Assembly (NCBI GenBank): GCA_046318595.1
Contig: JBKCTV010000066.1
Span: 32,623 to 96,622 of the forward strand
Reading direction: 5' to 3'
Source of the DNA: DAITMV01 sp046318595
GTDB taxonomy: Bacteria > Pseudomonadota > Gammaproteobacteria > Burkholderiales > Burkholderiaceae_B
Length of the DNA stretch: 64,000 nt
Shown here: positions 21,249 to 30,307 of the stretch, piece after piece
How the letters are laid out: each line of letters begins with the position of its first letter
How positions within the stretch are numbered: position 1 is the first letter of the stretch
Position numbers and translations under genes: made by a program
The notes under the pieces: model-generated
Told to the model about the DNA's origin: nothing
Seen by the model: only the letters and a program-made list of their open reading frames with translations
The model's database searches: none

Positions 21249-22622
21249 TTAAACGACATCGCCCCATAAGTCGTGCGCATCATGCCCGGTAATGCGGGCG
21301 GTGATGATGTCGCCGACTTTCGGACGCAGCCAGGGCTTTTCCGGACGCCCGAGAAAGACATTGCCGTCGATTTCCGGCGCATCCATCATGCTACGCGCCA
21401 CAATCCCTTCTGGGTTGATCGCATCGACCAATACTTTCAGACGCGTGCCAACTCTGGCTTTCAAGCGTCGTGCGGAAATTTTTTCCTGTACTTGCATCAG
21501 GCTCGCCCGGCGTGCTTCCTTGACCTCGTCGGGTACCGGCGCCGCGATGGTATTGGCGACAGCGCCATCGACTGGCGAATAAGCAAACACGCCGACACGA
21601 TCGAGCTGCGCCTCGCCGATGAAATCCAGCAAATGCTGAAACTCCTCGTCGGTTTCGCCAGGAAACCCGCTGATGAAGGTACTGCGGATCGTCAATTGCG
21701 GACAAATGGCCCGCCATGCAGCGATGCGCTCGATATTTTTCTCGCCACTGGCGGGGCGTTTCATACGCTTGAGCACCGCTGGATGCGAATGCTGAAAAGG
21801 AATGTCGAGATACGGCAGCACTTTGCCGCTCGCCATCAAAGGCAATACGTCGTCGACATGTGGATACGGATAAACATAATGCAGGCGTACCCAGACACCA
21901 AGCTCGCCGAGCTCTTGCACCAAGGATTGAAATTGTGTTTTGACCGGCCGGCCGGCGACGAAGTCGGTTCGATACCGCAGATCGACGCCATACGCGCTGG
22001 TATCCTGGCTGACGACCAATATCTCCTTGACACCGTTTTTGACGAGACTTTCCGCTTCGCGCATGACCTCACCGATCGGCCGCGACACCAGGTCGCCGCG
22101 CATGCTCGGGATGATGCAGAAGGTACAACGGTGGTTGCAGCCTTCGGAGATTTTCAGGTAGGCATAATGCTTCGGCGTCAGCTTCACGCCGTGGTCGGGT
22201 AGCAGATCGATGAACGGGTCGTGCGGTTTGGGTAAATGCAGGTGCACCGCGTCCATCACTTCGTTGGTTGCGTGCGGACCGGTCACCGCCAACACCTTGG
22301 GGTGCAACTGCGCCACCAGATTCGACCCGTCGCCGGACTGTTTCGCGCCAAGACACCCCGTCACGATGACCTTGCCGTTTTCCTGCAAGGCCTCGCCGAT
22401 CGCGTCCAGGCTTTCCTGAACGGCGCTATCGATGAACCCGCAGGTGTTGACCACGACCAGATCCGCCCCGGCATAATCTGCGGCGACGCGGTAGCCTTCG
22501 GTTTTGAGCTGGGTCAAAATTCGCTCGGAGTCGACCAGCGCCTTGGGACAACCCAGCGAGACGAAGCCCACGCTGGGCGTTTGCGCGGTTGGTGCGCGTT
22601 CGGAAATGGAAAGATCGGTCAT
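21249..22622 (-). CDS. rimO: ribosomal protein S12 methylthiotransferase
   Basis: The 457-residue protein has the N-terminal cluster cysteines (Cys25, Cys61, Cys90), the radical-SAM motif CNHRCTFC (Cys162, Cys166, Cys169), the RSTFISGFPGETDEEF segment and a C-terminal TRAM domain. It adds a methylthio group to the conserved Asp of ribosomal protein S12. It is 20 bases upstream of nothing else on its strand that overlaps; phaR ends 20 bases before its start. The phaR-rimO order is common in betaproteobacteria. Confidence 0.96.
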   Translation of the reverse strand: MTDLSISERAPTAQTPSVGFVSLGCPKALVDSERILTQLKTEGYRVAADYAGADLVVVNTCGFIDSAVQESLDAIGEALQENGKVIVTGCLGAKQSGDGSNLVAQLHPKVLAVTGPHATNEVMDAVHLHLPKPHDPFIDLLPDHGVKLTPKHYAYLKISEGCNHRCTFCIIPSMRGDLVSRPIGEVMREAESLVKNGVKEILVVSQDTSAYGVDLRYRTDFVAGRPVKTQFQSLVQELGELGVWVRLHYVYPYPHVDDVLPLMASGKVLPYLDIPFQHSHPAVLKRMKRPASGEKNIERIAAWRAICPQLTIRSTFISGFPGETDEEFQHLLDFIGEAQLDRVGVFAYSPVDGAVANTIAAPVPDEVKEARRASLMQVQEKISARRLKARVGTRLKVLVDAINPEGIVARSMMDAPEIDGNVFLGRPEKPWLRPKVGDIITARITGHDAHDLWGDVV

Positions 22623-22642
22623 TCGGCAAAAAACCCGGACGG

Positions 22643-23230
22643 TTATTTTTTATCGGTGGGTGGCGGAAAACCAAAGCCGCCGAACAGGTTGCGGGTCTGA
22701 TTCTGAAACTGATCCTGCAGCTTGGTTACCATGGATTTACTCTGTTCCAGGTAGCTGCCCATCATGGTTTGCATGATAGGCGCCTGTCCGGCCAGAAACT
22801 GCGCCCACAAGTCCGGATTGACGAAATTTTTCGGGCCAAGCAGATGCTTGCCCTGGTCCTGAAAGCTGTTCTGTATTTCCAGAAAGGTCTGGATATTCTT
22901 CTCCAGATAGGAGCCCATCATGCTTTGCATGGCGTTGCCATAGAAGCGGATGATCTGCGACAGCATGGTGGGCGTGAAAATCGGCATCCCGCCGGTCTCC
23001 TCTTCGAGAATGATCTGCAGCAGAATGCTGCGTGTCAGGTCATCGCCCGTCTTGGCATCGACCACCTGAAACAGCTCGTTTTCCAGCACGAGCTGTTTGA
23101 CATCTGCCAGTGTGATATAGCTGCTGGTGTGGGTATCGTACAGCCGGCGGTTCGGGTATTTTTTGATCAGCCGGACAGGCGATACGCCGCCAGCGTCGGT
23201 GGCAGCGGAGGTTTTGACGGGATCGGCCAT
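22643..23230 (-). CDS. phaR: polyhydroxyalkanoate synthesis repressor PhaR
   Basis: The 195-residue protein has the PHB/PHA accumulation-regulator DNA-binding domain at residues about 18-80 (VRLIKKYPNRRLYDTHTS, then YITLADVKQLVLEN), and a C-terminal Gln/Met-rich part with two repeated MMGSYLE segments that family members use for granule binding. It binds PHA granules and DNA and represses phasin (phaP) and its own transcription. It is the last gene of the phaC-phaA-phaB-phaR order here. No phasin gene is visible in the window. Confidence 0.94.
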   Translation of the reverse strand: MADPVKTSAATDAGGVSPVRLIKKYPNRRLYDTHTSSYITLADVKQLVLENELFQVVDAKTGDDLTRSILLQIILEEETGGMPIFTPTMLSQIIRFYGNAMQSMMGSYLEKNIQTFLEIQNSFQDQGKHLLGPKNFVNPDLWAQFLAGQAPIMQTMMGSYLEQSKSMVTKLQDQFQNQTRNLFGGFGFPPPTDKK

Positions 23231-23294
23231 GGTCTATGTGTGGGATCGGAATGATTGCAAGTCTACAGCAAGCTCGGCGCAGAACAAGCCTTCA

Positions 23295-24041
23295 TCACCC
23301 CATATGCAGGCCGCCGTTGAGCGAAAAATCCGCGCCGGTCGAAAACCCGGACTCATCGGAGGCCAGCCAGGCGACGATCGAGGCGATCTCCTCGGGCTCG
23401 CCCAGGCGTTTGACGGGGATCGTGGTCACGATTTTTTCCAGGACTTCGGGTCGAATCGCCCGTACCATGTCGGTGCCGATATATCCGGGCGATACGGTGT
23501 TGACCGTCACCCCCTTGGCGGCGAGCTCCAGGGCCAGCGCCATTGTAAAGCCATGCAGCCCGGCTTTGGCCGTGGAGTAGTTGGTCTGACCGAACTGGCC
23601 TTTTTGGCCATTGACCGAAGAAATATTGATGATGCGCCCAAAACCGCGTTCGACCATGTCGTCGATGACCTGTTTGGTCACATTGAACAGTGAGTTGAGG
23701 TTGGTGTTGATGACGGCGTGCCAATCTTCTTTGCTCATCTTGCGGAACATGCCGTCACGCGTGATGCCGGCATTGTTCACCAGCACATCGACAGGGCCAT
23801 GCTCGGCACGCACCCGCTCGAACGCGGCCTTGGTGGAGTCCCAGTCGGCGACATTCCCCTCCGACGCGTAAACGGTATGGCCTTTGTCTTTCATTTCCGC
23901 CAACCAGCGGTCCTTACGCGGCGAGTTCGGGCCGCAACCGGCGATGACCGTGAAGCCGTTGCGGCACAGCCGCTCGCAAATCGCGCTGCCAATACCGCCC
24001 ATGCCGCCGGTGACGTAAGCAATTCGTTGTGGTGCTGTCAT
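23295..24041 (-). CDS. phaB: acetoacetyl-CoA reductase
   Basis: The 248-residue short-chain dehydrogenase has the NADPH-binding TGGMGGIGSAI motif, NNAGITRD, and the catalytic Ser-Tyr-Lys in ISSVNGQKGQFGQTNYSTAK. It makes (R)-3-hydroxybutyryl-CoA from acetoacetyl-CoA. AGGAGA lies seven bases before the ATG. Confidence 0.96.
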   Translation of the reverse strand: MTAPQRIAYVTGGMGGIGSAICERLCRNGFTVIAGCGPNSPRKDRWLAEMKDKGHTVYASEGNVADWDSTKAAFERVRAEHGPVDVLVNNAGITRDGMFRKMSKEDWHAVINTNLNSLFNVTKQVIDDMVERGFGRIINISSVNGQKGQFGQTNYSTAKAGLHGFTMALALELAAKGVTVNTVSPGYIGTDMVRAIRPEVLEKIVTTIPVKRLGEPEEIASIVAWLASDESGFSTGADFSLNGGLHMG

Positions 24042-24113
24042 ATTTGTCTCCTATCGTTTTTATTGGTATTTACTGCTTATCTTATGCGCTAACGCTTACG
24101 ATTTGAAAACGGG

Positions 24114-25295
24114 TCAATGACGCTCGACCGCCAGCGCGACCCCCATACCGCCACCGATGCACAGCGCAGCCAAACCTTTTTTGGCGTCGCGTTTTTGCAT
24201 TTCGTGCAACAGCGTCACGAGCACCCGGCAGCCCGACGCTCCGATCGGATGACCGAGTGCGATCGACCCGCCATTGACGTTGACTTTACTCGTATCCCAG
24301 CCCATCTGGGTATTAACTGCACAAGCTTGGGATGCAAAGGCTTCGTTGATTTCCATCAGATCGAGATCGGCAACGCTCCAGCCGGCTTTTTCCAGACACA
24401 ACCGTGAAGCTGGAACCGGGCCCATGCCCATGATTTGCGGGTCCAGACCGGCGCTGACGAAGGCTTTGATCCGCGCCAACACGGGCAGCCCCAATTGCTT
24501 GGCTTTATCCGAGCTCATGACCATCACGGCCGCAGCGCCATCGTTGATACCGGACGCATTGGCCGCGGTGACCGTGCCGTCCTTGGTAAAAGCCGGCCGC
24601 AAATCAGCAATGCTCTCGGTCGTAGAACCGAACTTTGGAAACTCGTCGGTAGCGAACGATAGTGGATCGCCTTTGCGTTGCGGTATTTCCACGGGAACGA
24701 TTTCGTCCTTGAACCGGCCGGCGGTGATCGCCGCCTCGGCTTTTTGTTGCGAGGCCACCGCCAGCTCATCCTGCGCAGCGCGCGACACATCGTACTGCTT
24801 GGCGACGTTCTCGGCCGTGATGCCCATGTGGTATTGATTGAATGCATCCCACAAGCCATCGACAATCATCGAGTCGATCAGCTTGGCATCGCCCATGCGG
24901 AAACCATCGCGGCTGCCCAGCATGACGTGCGGTGAGGCGCTCATATTCTCCTGACCGCCGGCGATCACAATTTCGGCGTCGCCGCAGGCGACGGCCTGTG
25001 CCGCCAGCATGACCGCCTTCAGCCCCGACCCGCAGACTTTGTTGATCGTCATGGCCGGCACGGTCGCCGGCAAGCCGGCCTTGATCACCGACTGACGGGC
25101 CGGGTTTTGCCCCGACCCGGCGGTCAACACCTGACCGAGGATCACCTCGGATATCTGCTCGGACGAAACGCCAGTCTGGGCCAACAGGCCTTTGATGACG
25201 GTGGCGCCCAACTCGGGCGCCGGCACTTTGGCGAGCGAACCACCAAATTTACCGATGGCCGTTCTCAGCGCCGCAACGATGACGACTTCACGCAT
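24114..25295 (-). CDS. phaA: acetyl-CoA C-acetyltransferase (beta-ketothiolase)
   Basis: The 393-residue thiolase has the acyl-accepting cysteine in NKVCGSGLKA (about Cys88), GHPIGASGCR with the catalytic His, and CIGGGMGVALA with the second Cys near the C-terminus. It condenses two acetyl-CoA, the first step of PHB synthesis. AAGGGGAT is well placed before the ATG. It lies between phaC and phaB on the same strand. Confidence 0.96.
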   Translation of the reverse strand: MREVVIVAALRTAIGKFGGSLAKVPAPELGATVIKGLLAQTGVSSEQISEVILGQVLTAGSGQNPARQSVIKAGLPATVPAMTINKVCGSGLKAVMLAAQAVACGDAEIVIAGGQENMSASPHVMLGSRDGFRMGDAKLIDSMIVDGLWDAFNQYHMGITAENVAKQYDVSRAAQDELAVASQQKAEAAITAGRFKDEIVPVEIPQRKGDPLSFATDEFPKFGSTTESIADLRPAFTKDGTVTAANASGINDGAAAVMVMSSDKAKQLGLPVLARIKAFVSAGLDPQIMGMGPVPASRLCLEKAGWSVADLDLMEINEAFASQACAVNTQMGWDTSKVNVNGGSIALGHPIGASGCRVLVTLLHEMQKRDAKKGLAALCIGGGMGVALAVERH

Positions 25296-25320
25296 GGTTT
25301 ATCCCCTTATGAAATAAGTT

Positions 25321-27066
25321 TCAAGATGCCCGGGTTTTGACGTAAGCCCCGGGAGCAGGTTCCAACGGTTCAAATGTGCTCGAGCCCGACACAGCGGGGG
25401 CTTTACGCTTCTTGCCGCTGTGTTTACCGAGCCAATCCGCCCAATGCCCCCACCAACTGCCAGAATGCTCCGTGGCAGCAGTCAGCCAGGGCTCGGGCTC
25501 GCCGGCAAAGGCTGGCCCGGTCCAAAAACTGCGTTTGTTGCGCGCCGCCGGGTTGACGACCCCCGCGATGTGGCCGCTCGCGCCCAGCACGAACTCGACT
25601 GGACCGCTCAGCAATTGCGCACTGCGGTACGCGCCCGCCCAAGGTACGATGTGATCTTCGCGCGCGGCCATCACATACACGGGAACGTCGATCCGCGACA
25701 GATCGACCGGCTCGCCGCACACCCGCACCTTCCCCGCTTGGCAAAGCTTATTTTCCAGATAAGTTTGCCGCAGGTACCAGCAGAACAGCGGGCCCGGCAG
25801 ATTGGTGCTGTCGGCGTTCCAGTACAGCAGGTCGAAAGCAGTCGGCTTTTCGCCTTTCAAATAATGGCGCACGACGTAGTTCCAGATCAGGTCGTTGGGC
25901 CGCAGACTGGAAAATGCACTGGCCAGGTCCTTACCCGGCAGCAAACCTTTTTTACCAATCGTTTGCTCGCGCAGTCGCACCTGCGCCTCGTCGATGAACA
26001 CCCCCAGGGTACCGGCATCGGCAAAGTCCAGCAGCGTGGTCAAAAGCGTCAGGCTCTGCACAGGCTTTTGTCCCTGAGCGGCAAGATAAGCCAAAGCGGT
26101 GCACAGCAGGGTACCGCCGACGCAAAACCCCAGGGCATTGATTCGTTGCTGTTTGCTAACTGCCTGCACGACTTCGATGGCTTTCAATACGCCATGCTCG
26201 ACGTAATCGTCCCAGCTCAGGGCGCAGTTCACTTCGGTCGGATTGCGCCAGGAGACCATGAACACCGTGTGTCCCTGAGCCACGGCATAACCCACATAGG
26301 AATTGCTTGGCTGCAAATCGAGGATATAAAACTTGTTGATGAACGGCGGCACCATCAGCAGAGGGACAGAGGCCACCTGGGCAGTCGTAGGCTGGTATTG
26401 GATCAACTGAAAAACGTCGTTCTGAAAAATGACGTCGCCGGGGGATACCGCGACATTGCAACCGACTTCGAAGGCCGACTCGTCGGTCTGCGAAATCCGC
26501 CCCTTGTGCAGATCGCCCAGCAAATTGCCGATGGCGCTGCCCAGGCTTTCGCCCCCGCTCGCCAGCATGGCTTGCTGAGCTTCGGGGTTGGTCGCGAGAA
26601 AGTTGGCGGGCGACATGGCGTCGATCCATTGCTGGACGACATACCGCAGCTTGGCGGTGGATTTCTCGTCGCCTTCTAGGCTGTCGAGCAGGCGCTGGGT
26701 GTAACGGCTGTTCAGTGCGTACAAGGCCGCGTTGTACTCGAAAACGCCCTTATCGTGCCAGGCCGCCGCCGCGAAGCGGCGATCGGCCTTGATCGCCTCA
26801 TCGAGCAACACCGTGGGCCTGGCAGCGTCGTCACCCGGCGGCTGCCCGCTCATGCGCTGCATCGCACCGGCGAACATCTGGGCCGCTTCCTGCATATATT
26901 CGGCCTGCAAAGCGTTCAGGCGGTAGAAGTCCATCGACTGTATGGTGGTCTTCATCAAGGCACCGATGGATTCGAGCATCGGCTGCATGACATTGACCGA
27001 TGCCGCCGAAAAGGCGGTCGGAGAAAATTCGGACAAGGATTCGAAACCTGAGTTAGGCGTATTCAA
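25321..27066 (-). CDS. phaC: class I poly(3-hydroxyalkanoate) synthase
   Basis: The 581-residue synthase has the lipase-like box GFCVGG with nucleophile Cys315, the catalytic Asp in MAAREDHIVPW and His in LGASGHIAGV. The conserved WIDAMSPANFLATNPEAQ segment is at about 147-164. It polymerises (R)-3-hydroxyacyl-CoA on the granule surface. The start codon is TTG, with an in-frame stop shortly upstream and the first internal ATG only at residue 27. The gene is first in a phaC-phaA-phaB-phaR order, and its upstream region abuts the restriction-modification cassette. Confidence 0.95.
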   Translation of the reverse strand: MNTPNSGFESLSEFSPTAFSAASVNVMQPMLESIGALMKTTIQSMDFYRLNALQAEYMQEAAQMFAGAMQRMSGQPPGDDAARPTVLLDEAIKADRRFAAAAWHDKGVFEYNAALYALNSRYTQRLLDSLEGDEKSTAKLRYVVQQWIDAMSPANFLATNPEAQQAMLASGGESLGSAIGNLLGDLHKGRISQTDESAFEVGCNVAVSPGDVIFQNDVFQLIQYQPTTAQVASVPLLMVPPFINKFYILDLQPSNSYVGYAVAQGHTVFMVSWRNPTEVNCALSWDDYVEHGVLKAIEVVQAVSKQQRINALGFCVGGTLLCTALAYLAAQGQKPVQSLTLLTTLLDFADAGTLGVFIDEAQVRLREQTIGKKGLLPGKDLASAFSSLRPNDLIWNYVVRHYLKGEKPTAFDLLYWNADSTNLPGPLFCWYLRQTYLENKLCQAGKVRVCGEPVDLSRIDVPVYVMAAREDHIVPWAGAYRSAQLLSGPVEFVLGASGHIAGVVNPAARNKRSFWTGPAFAGEPEPWLTAATEHSGSWWGHWADWLGKHSGKKRKAPAVSGSSTFEPLEPAPGAYVKTRAS

Positions 27067-27202
27067 TGAGGGTTTCCCTGATCAATGGCCGGTCTATTCT
27101 AGCGCATCTTTACAAGCAGTCGGCCGAACAGCTCAAGGCCATGCAGCCACGCCTTGCGTGCGCTTAGGATGCGACGCGCCGCTGTAGGCTACTTCAGCAC
27201 GG

Positions 27203-30200
27203 CTATGTAACCAAGCGGCGGCCCTTCTGTTGCGCATGAACTGCTTCGAAAATCTCCTTGGCCAGAAACGGAAGCACCGTGTGCTGGAAATCGCCGTCAT
27301 CCATATACCGGGTGACGATCTTGTCGTTCTCGGCCATGCGCTGAATCATCAAGTCCTCGATCAGCTTTCGTACGCCCAACTGGAACTTGTCGAGGGGGTT
27401 GACCATGGCGGTCTGGATGACCTGGCTGTTGCTGGTGGCGCGTTCCTTGATCTGGTCGAAAAACAGCCGGTCCTCATCGGTGAAGCTGGTGCCGAAGCGT
27501 TCGTTGAGCACCTGGATGATTTCCGACAGCGGTGCCTTTTCTTCCTTGGCTTTGGCGGTGCCGACATCGGTGGGGCTGTAGACGCCTTCCGGTTCGCCCA
27601 CCTTCAATTCAATCGGCCCGCTGGAAACGCGCTGCAAGCGGTAGTACTGCAACTCTACGTCGTTGCCGATCTTGACCACGGTGTTGTCACGGTCCAGCGG
27701 CAGGTGTGGCAGCAGAAAACGCCCGTAGCTGTAGAGCAGTTCAAGATCAGGGTCCGCGTAAGGCAGGATCTGGCTCAGAAAAGAGTACATCCGCACATAG
27801 CCGCCGAGCTTGTCGCGGAAGGTGGAGCGCACCTCGTCATCCTCGATCGCCTTGAACCTGTCCACCGCCGGCTGGAGGTGGCGCTGCATGTGGGCGTGGT
27901 CGGCGGGGTTCTGCCGCTCCGGCCGGCGGTAGAAAATGCGCGCAAATGCTTCGACCTCGCTCCAGTGATAAATTTGTAACCGATCCAGCTCGTGCTTGAT
28001 GCTGGGAAGCATGTCCGGGTTGGCTGATTCCTGCAGGCTGGTCGAGTCGAAGTAGGGTTTGAAGGCCGCGTAGATGTCCTCGGGTTTGTTGACGAAGTCC
28101 AATACGAAGGGCTCGTTCTTGCCGGCGATCTTGCGGTTCAGGCGCGACAGGGTCTGCACCGCCTGCACACCATCCAGCCGCTTGTCGACATACATGGCGC
28201 ACAGCAGAGGCAGGTCAAAGCCAGTCTGGTATTTGTTGGCCACCAGCAGCACCTGGTAATCACTGGAGCCAAAGCGCTCGGGCAACTGGCTTTCGGGAAT
28301 GGGTTTGCCGGTGACGGCATCCGGGTTCATGCCCGGCTCAGTGTACTCAAGGCCCGTATGCGGGTCCTTCACCGTACCGCTGAACGCCACCAGTGAGCGA
28401 ATGTCAGCATAACCCTGTTCCTGAATGTAGCGCTCGAACGCCAGCTTGTAGCGCACCGCCTGAATCCGGCTGGCCGTGACCACCATCGCCTTGCCGCGCC
28501 CGCCGAGCTGGTGCCGCACATGCTCGCGGAAGTGTTCAACCATCACCTCGGTCTTCTGCTCGATGTTGTGCGGGTGCAGTTCCTTGAACTTTGCCAGCGC
28601 CTTGGCACCTTTCTTCTTCGGGATGGCGGGGTCGTCCTCCACCGTTTTGACGAACTTGAACCAGGTGCTGTAAGTCGTGTAGTTGCGCAGCACATCGAGA
28701 ATGAAGCCCTCTTCAATCGCTTGACGCATCGAATAGGTGTGGAAAGCTTCCGGCTTGCCACTACTGCCTTCACGCCCGAACAGCTCCAGGGTTTTGCCCT
28801 TGGGCGTGGCGGTGAAGGCAAAAAAGCTCAAGTTCTGCTGCTGGCCGCGTGAGGCCATGATCTGGTTGAGGCGGTCTTCCCAATCCGTTTCATCGTCGCC
28901 GTCGCCGCTTCGTGCGTTGGTGCCCAGGATGCTTTTGAGTTCACGGGCGGTCTCGCCGGTCTGGCTGGAATGCGCTTCGTCCACGACCACGGCGTAACGA
29001 CGCGCGGCAATGGCCGCTTGCCAGGCTTTGGCCTGCGCTTTTTCCTCATCGCTGGCCTTGTCCTGATTCTCGGCACCGGCCGCGTGCAACAGGCCGCGCA
29101 ACACGAAGGGAAATTTTTGCAAGGTGGTGATGACGATTTTGGTGCCGTCGATCAGGGCATCGGCCAGTTGCTTGGCGTCCTGGTCGATGGCTTTCACCAC
29201 GCCCTGCGCGTGCTCGATTTGATAGATCGCATCCTGCAACTGGCGGTCCAGCACCTTGCGGTCGGTGATGACGATCACGCAGTCGAATACCTTCTGATCC
29301 TGCGCGTTGTGCAGGCTGGCCAGCCGGTGCGACAGCCACGAGATGCTGTTGGTTTTGCCGCTGCCTGCCGAATGCTGAATCAGGTAACCGTGGCCAGCGC
29401 TTTCGACCCGGGCGGCTGCCACCAGGGCACGCACCGCATCGAGCTGGTGATAACGCGGGAACACCATTTTTTCAGTGGTCACCAGCTTCTTGCCGCCCCG
29501 GCCATCATCTACCTTCTGCTCATCCTTTTCGATGAACAGGAAGTAGCCGAGGATGTCCAGGAAGCTGTCGCGGGCAAGCACTTCCTGCCAGAAATAGCCT
29601 GTTCGGTAGCCGCTGGCGTGCTGCGGGTTGCCCGAGCCACACTGAATCTGCCCCGGGTGACTGCCCCGATTGAAGGGCAGAAAGAAGGTTTTCTCCTTGG
29701 CCAGCTTTGTCGCCATCCACACCTCGTCCGGGTCAGCGGCAAAGTGCACCAGCGCGCGCTTTTTGAAATCGAACAACGGCGCACGCGGATCACGGTCGCT
29801 CTGGTACTGCTTGATGGCGTGCCGCCAGGTCTGGTGCGTGCCGGGGTTTTTCAGCTCGATGGTGGCCACCGGCAAGCCGTTCGCCGCCAGCACCATGTCG
29901 GTGGTGGACTGATCGCCGGGGTGGCACGGAACCTGCCGCGTTACGGTGAGCTGGTTTTGCGCATACAGTTCCAGCACGTCAGGCGACAGGGCATGCGCCG
30001 GTTTGAAGTAGGCCAGCCGCAACAACTTGCCGTAAAACTTGAAGCCGTGGCGCAGCACATGCAGGCTGCCCTTGATATCCAACTCCTTGCCCAGCGCATC
30101 CAGCAACATCGGCTGCAGATTGGCTCCGTGCTGCGCGGCCATGTCCATCCACAGCTTGGGCTGGGTGGCTTCGATGAAAGCGAACACCCGGGCCGGGAAC

Positions 30201-30307
30201 AGCGCCCGAGTCTTGTCCCACTCGGCATTGGTGCCGGGCAGCCAGCCGCCTTCGGTAAGCATCTGCTCCAGATAGGTCTCGAAGGCTTTTTCGGTGGTTC
30301 GGCTCAT
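27203..30307 (-). CDS. hsdR: type I restriction enzyme R subunit
   Basis: The 1034-residue protein has an N-terminal PD-(D/E)xK nuclease domain (Asp137, then ELK at 151-153), a Walker A motif HSAGSGKTNS (Gly315-Thr319), a DEAH box (443-446), and later SF2 helicase motifs including NKYQTGFDLPLLCAMYVDK. HsdR translocates DNA and cuts it when joined to HsdM and HsdS. Its start overlaps the stop of the OLD-family gene by four bases. It appears intact. The specificity subunit in this cassette is truncated, so activity depends on another HsdS. Confidence 0.95.
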   Translation of the reverse strand: MSRTTEKAFETYLEQMLTEGGWLPGTNAEWDKTRALFPARVFAFIEATQPKLWMDMAAQHGANLQPMLLDALGKELDIKGSLHVLRHGFKFYGKLLRLAYFKPAHALSPDVLELYAQNQLTVTRQVPCHPGDQSTTDMVLAANGLPVATIELKNPGTHQTWRHAIKQYQSDRDPRAPLFDFKKRALVHFAADPDEVWMATKLAKEKTFFLPFNRGSHPGQIQCGSGNPQHASGYRTGYFWQEVLARDSFLDILGYFLFIEKDEQKVDDGRGGKKLVTTEKMVFPRYHQLDAVRALVAAARVESAGHGYLIQHSAGSGKTNSISWLSHRLASLHNAQDQKVFDCVIVITDRKVLDRQLQDAIYQIEHAQGVVKAIDQDAKQLADALIDGTKIVITTLQKFPFVLRGLLHAAGAENQDKASDEEKAQAKAWQAAIAARRYAVVVDEAHSSQTGETARELKSILGTNARSGDGDDETDWEDRLNQIMASRGQQQNLSFFAFTATPKGKTLELFGREGSSGKPEAFHTYSMRQAIEEGFILDVLRNYTTYSTWFKFVKTVEDDPAIPKKKGAKALAKFKELHPHNIEQKTEVMVEHFREHVRHQLGGRGKAMVVTASRIQAVRYKLAFERYIQEQGYADIRSLVAFSGTVKDPHTGLEYTEPGMNPDAVTGKPIPESQLPERFGSSDYQVLLVANKYQTGFDLPLLCAMYVDKRLDGVQAVQTLSRLNRKIAGKNEPFVLDFVNKPEDIYAAFKPYFDSTSLQESANPDMLPSIKHELDRLQIYHWSEVEAFARIFYRRPERQNPADHAHMQRHLQPAVDRFKAIEDDEVRSTFRDKLGGYVRMYSFLSQILPYADPDLELLYSYGRFLLPHLPLDRDNTVVKIGNDVELQYYRLQRVSSGPIELKVGEPEGVYSPTDVGTAKAKEEKAPLSEIIQVLNERFGTSFTDEDRLFFDQIKERATSNSQVIQTAMVNPLDKFQLGVRKLIEDLMIQRMAENDKIVTRYMDDGDFQHTVLPFLAKEIFEAVHAQQKGRRLVT

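Noticed and set aside
25420..26679. A 419-codon plus-strand frame opposite phaC
   Set aside because: Antisense artefact; phaC is certain from its catalytic residues.
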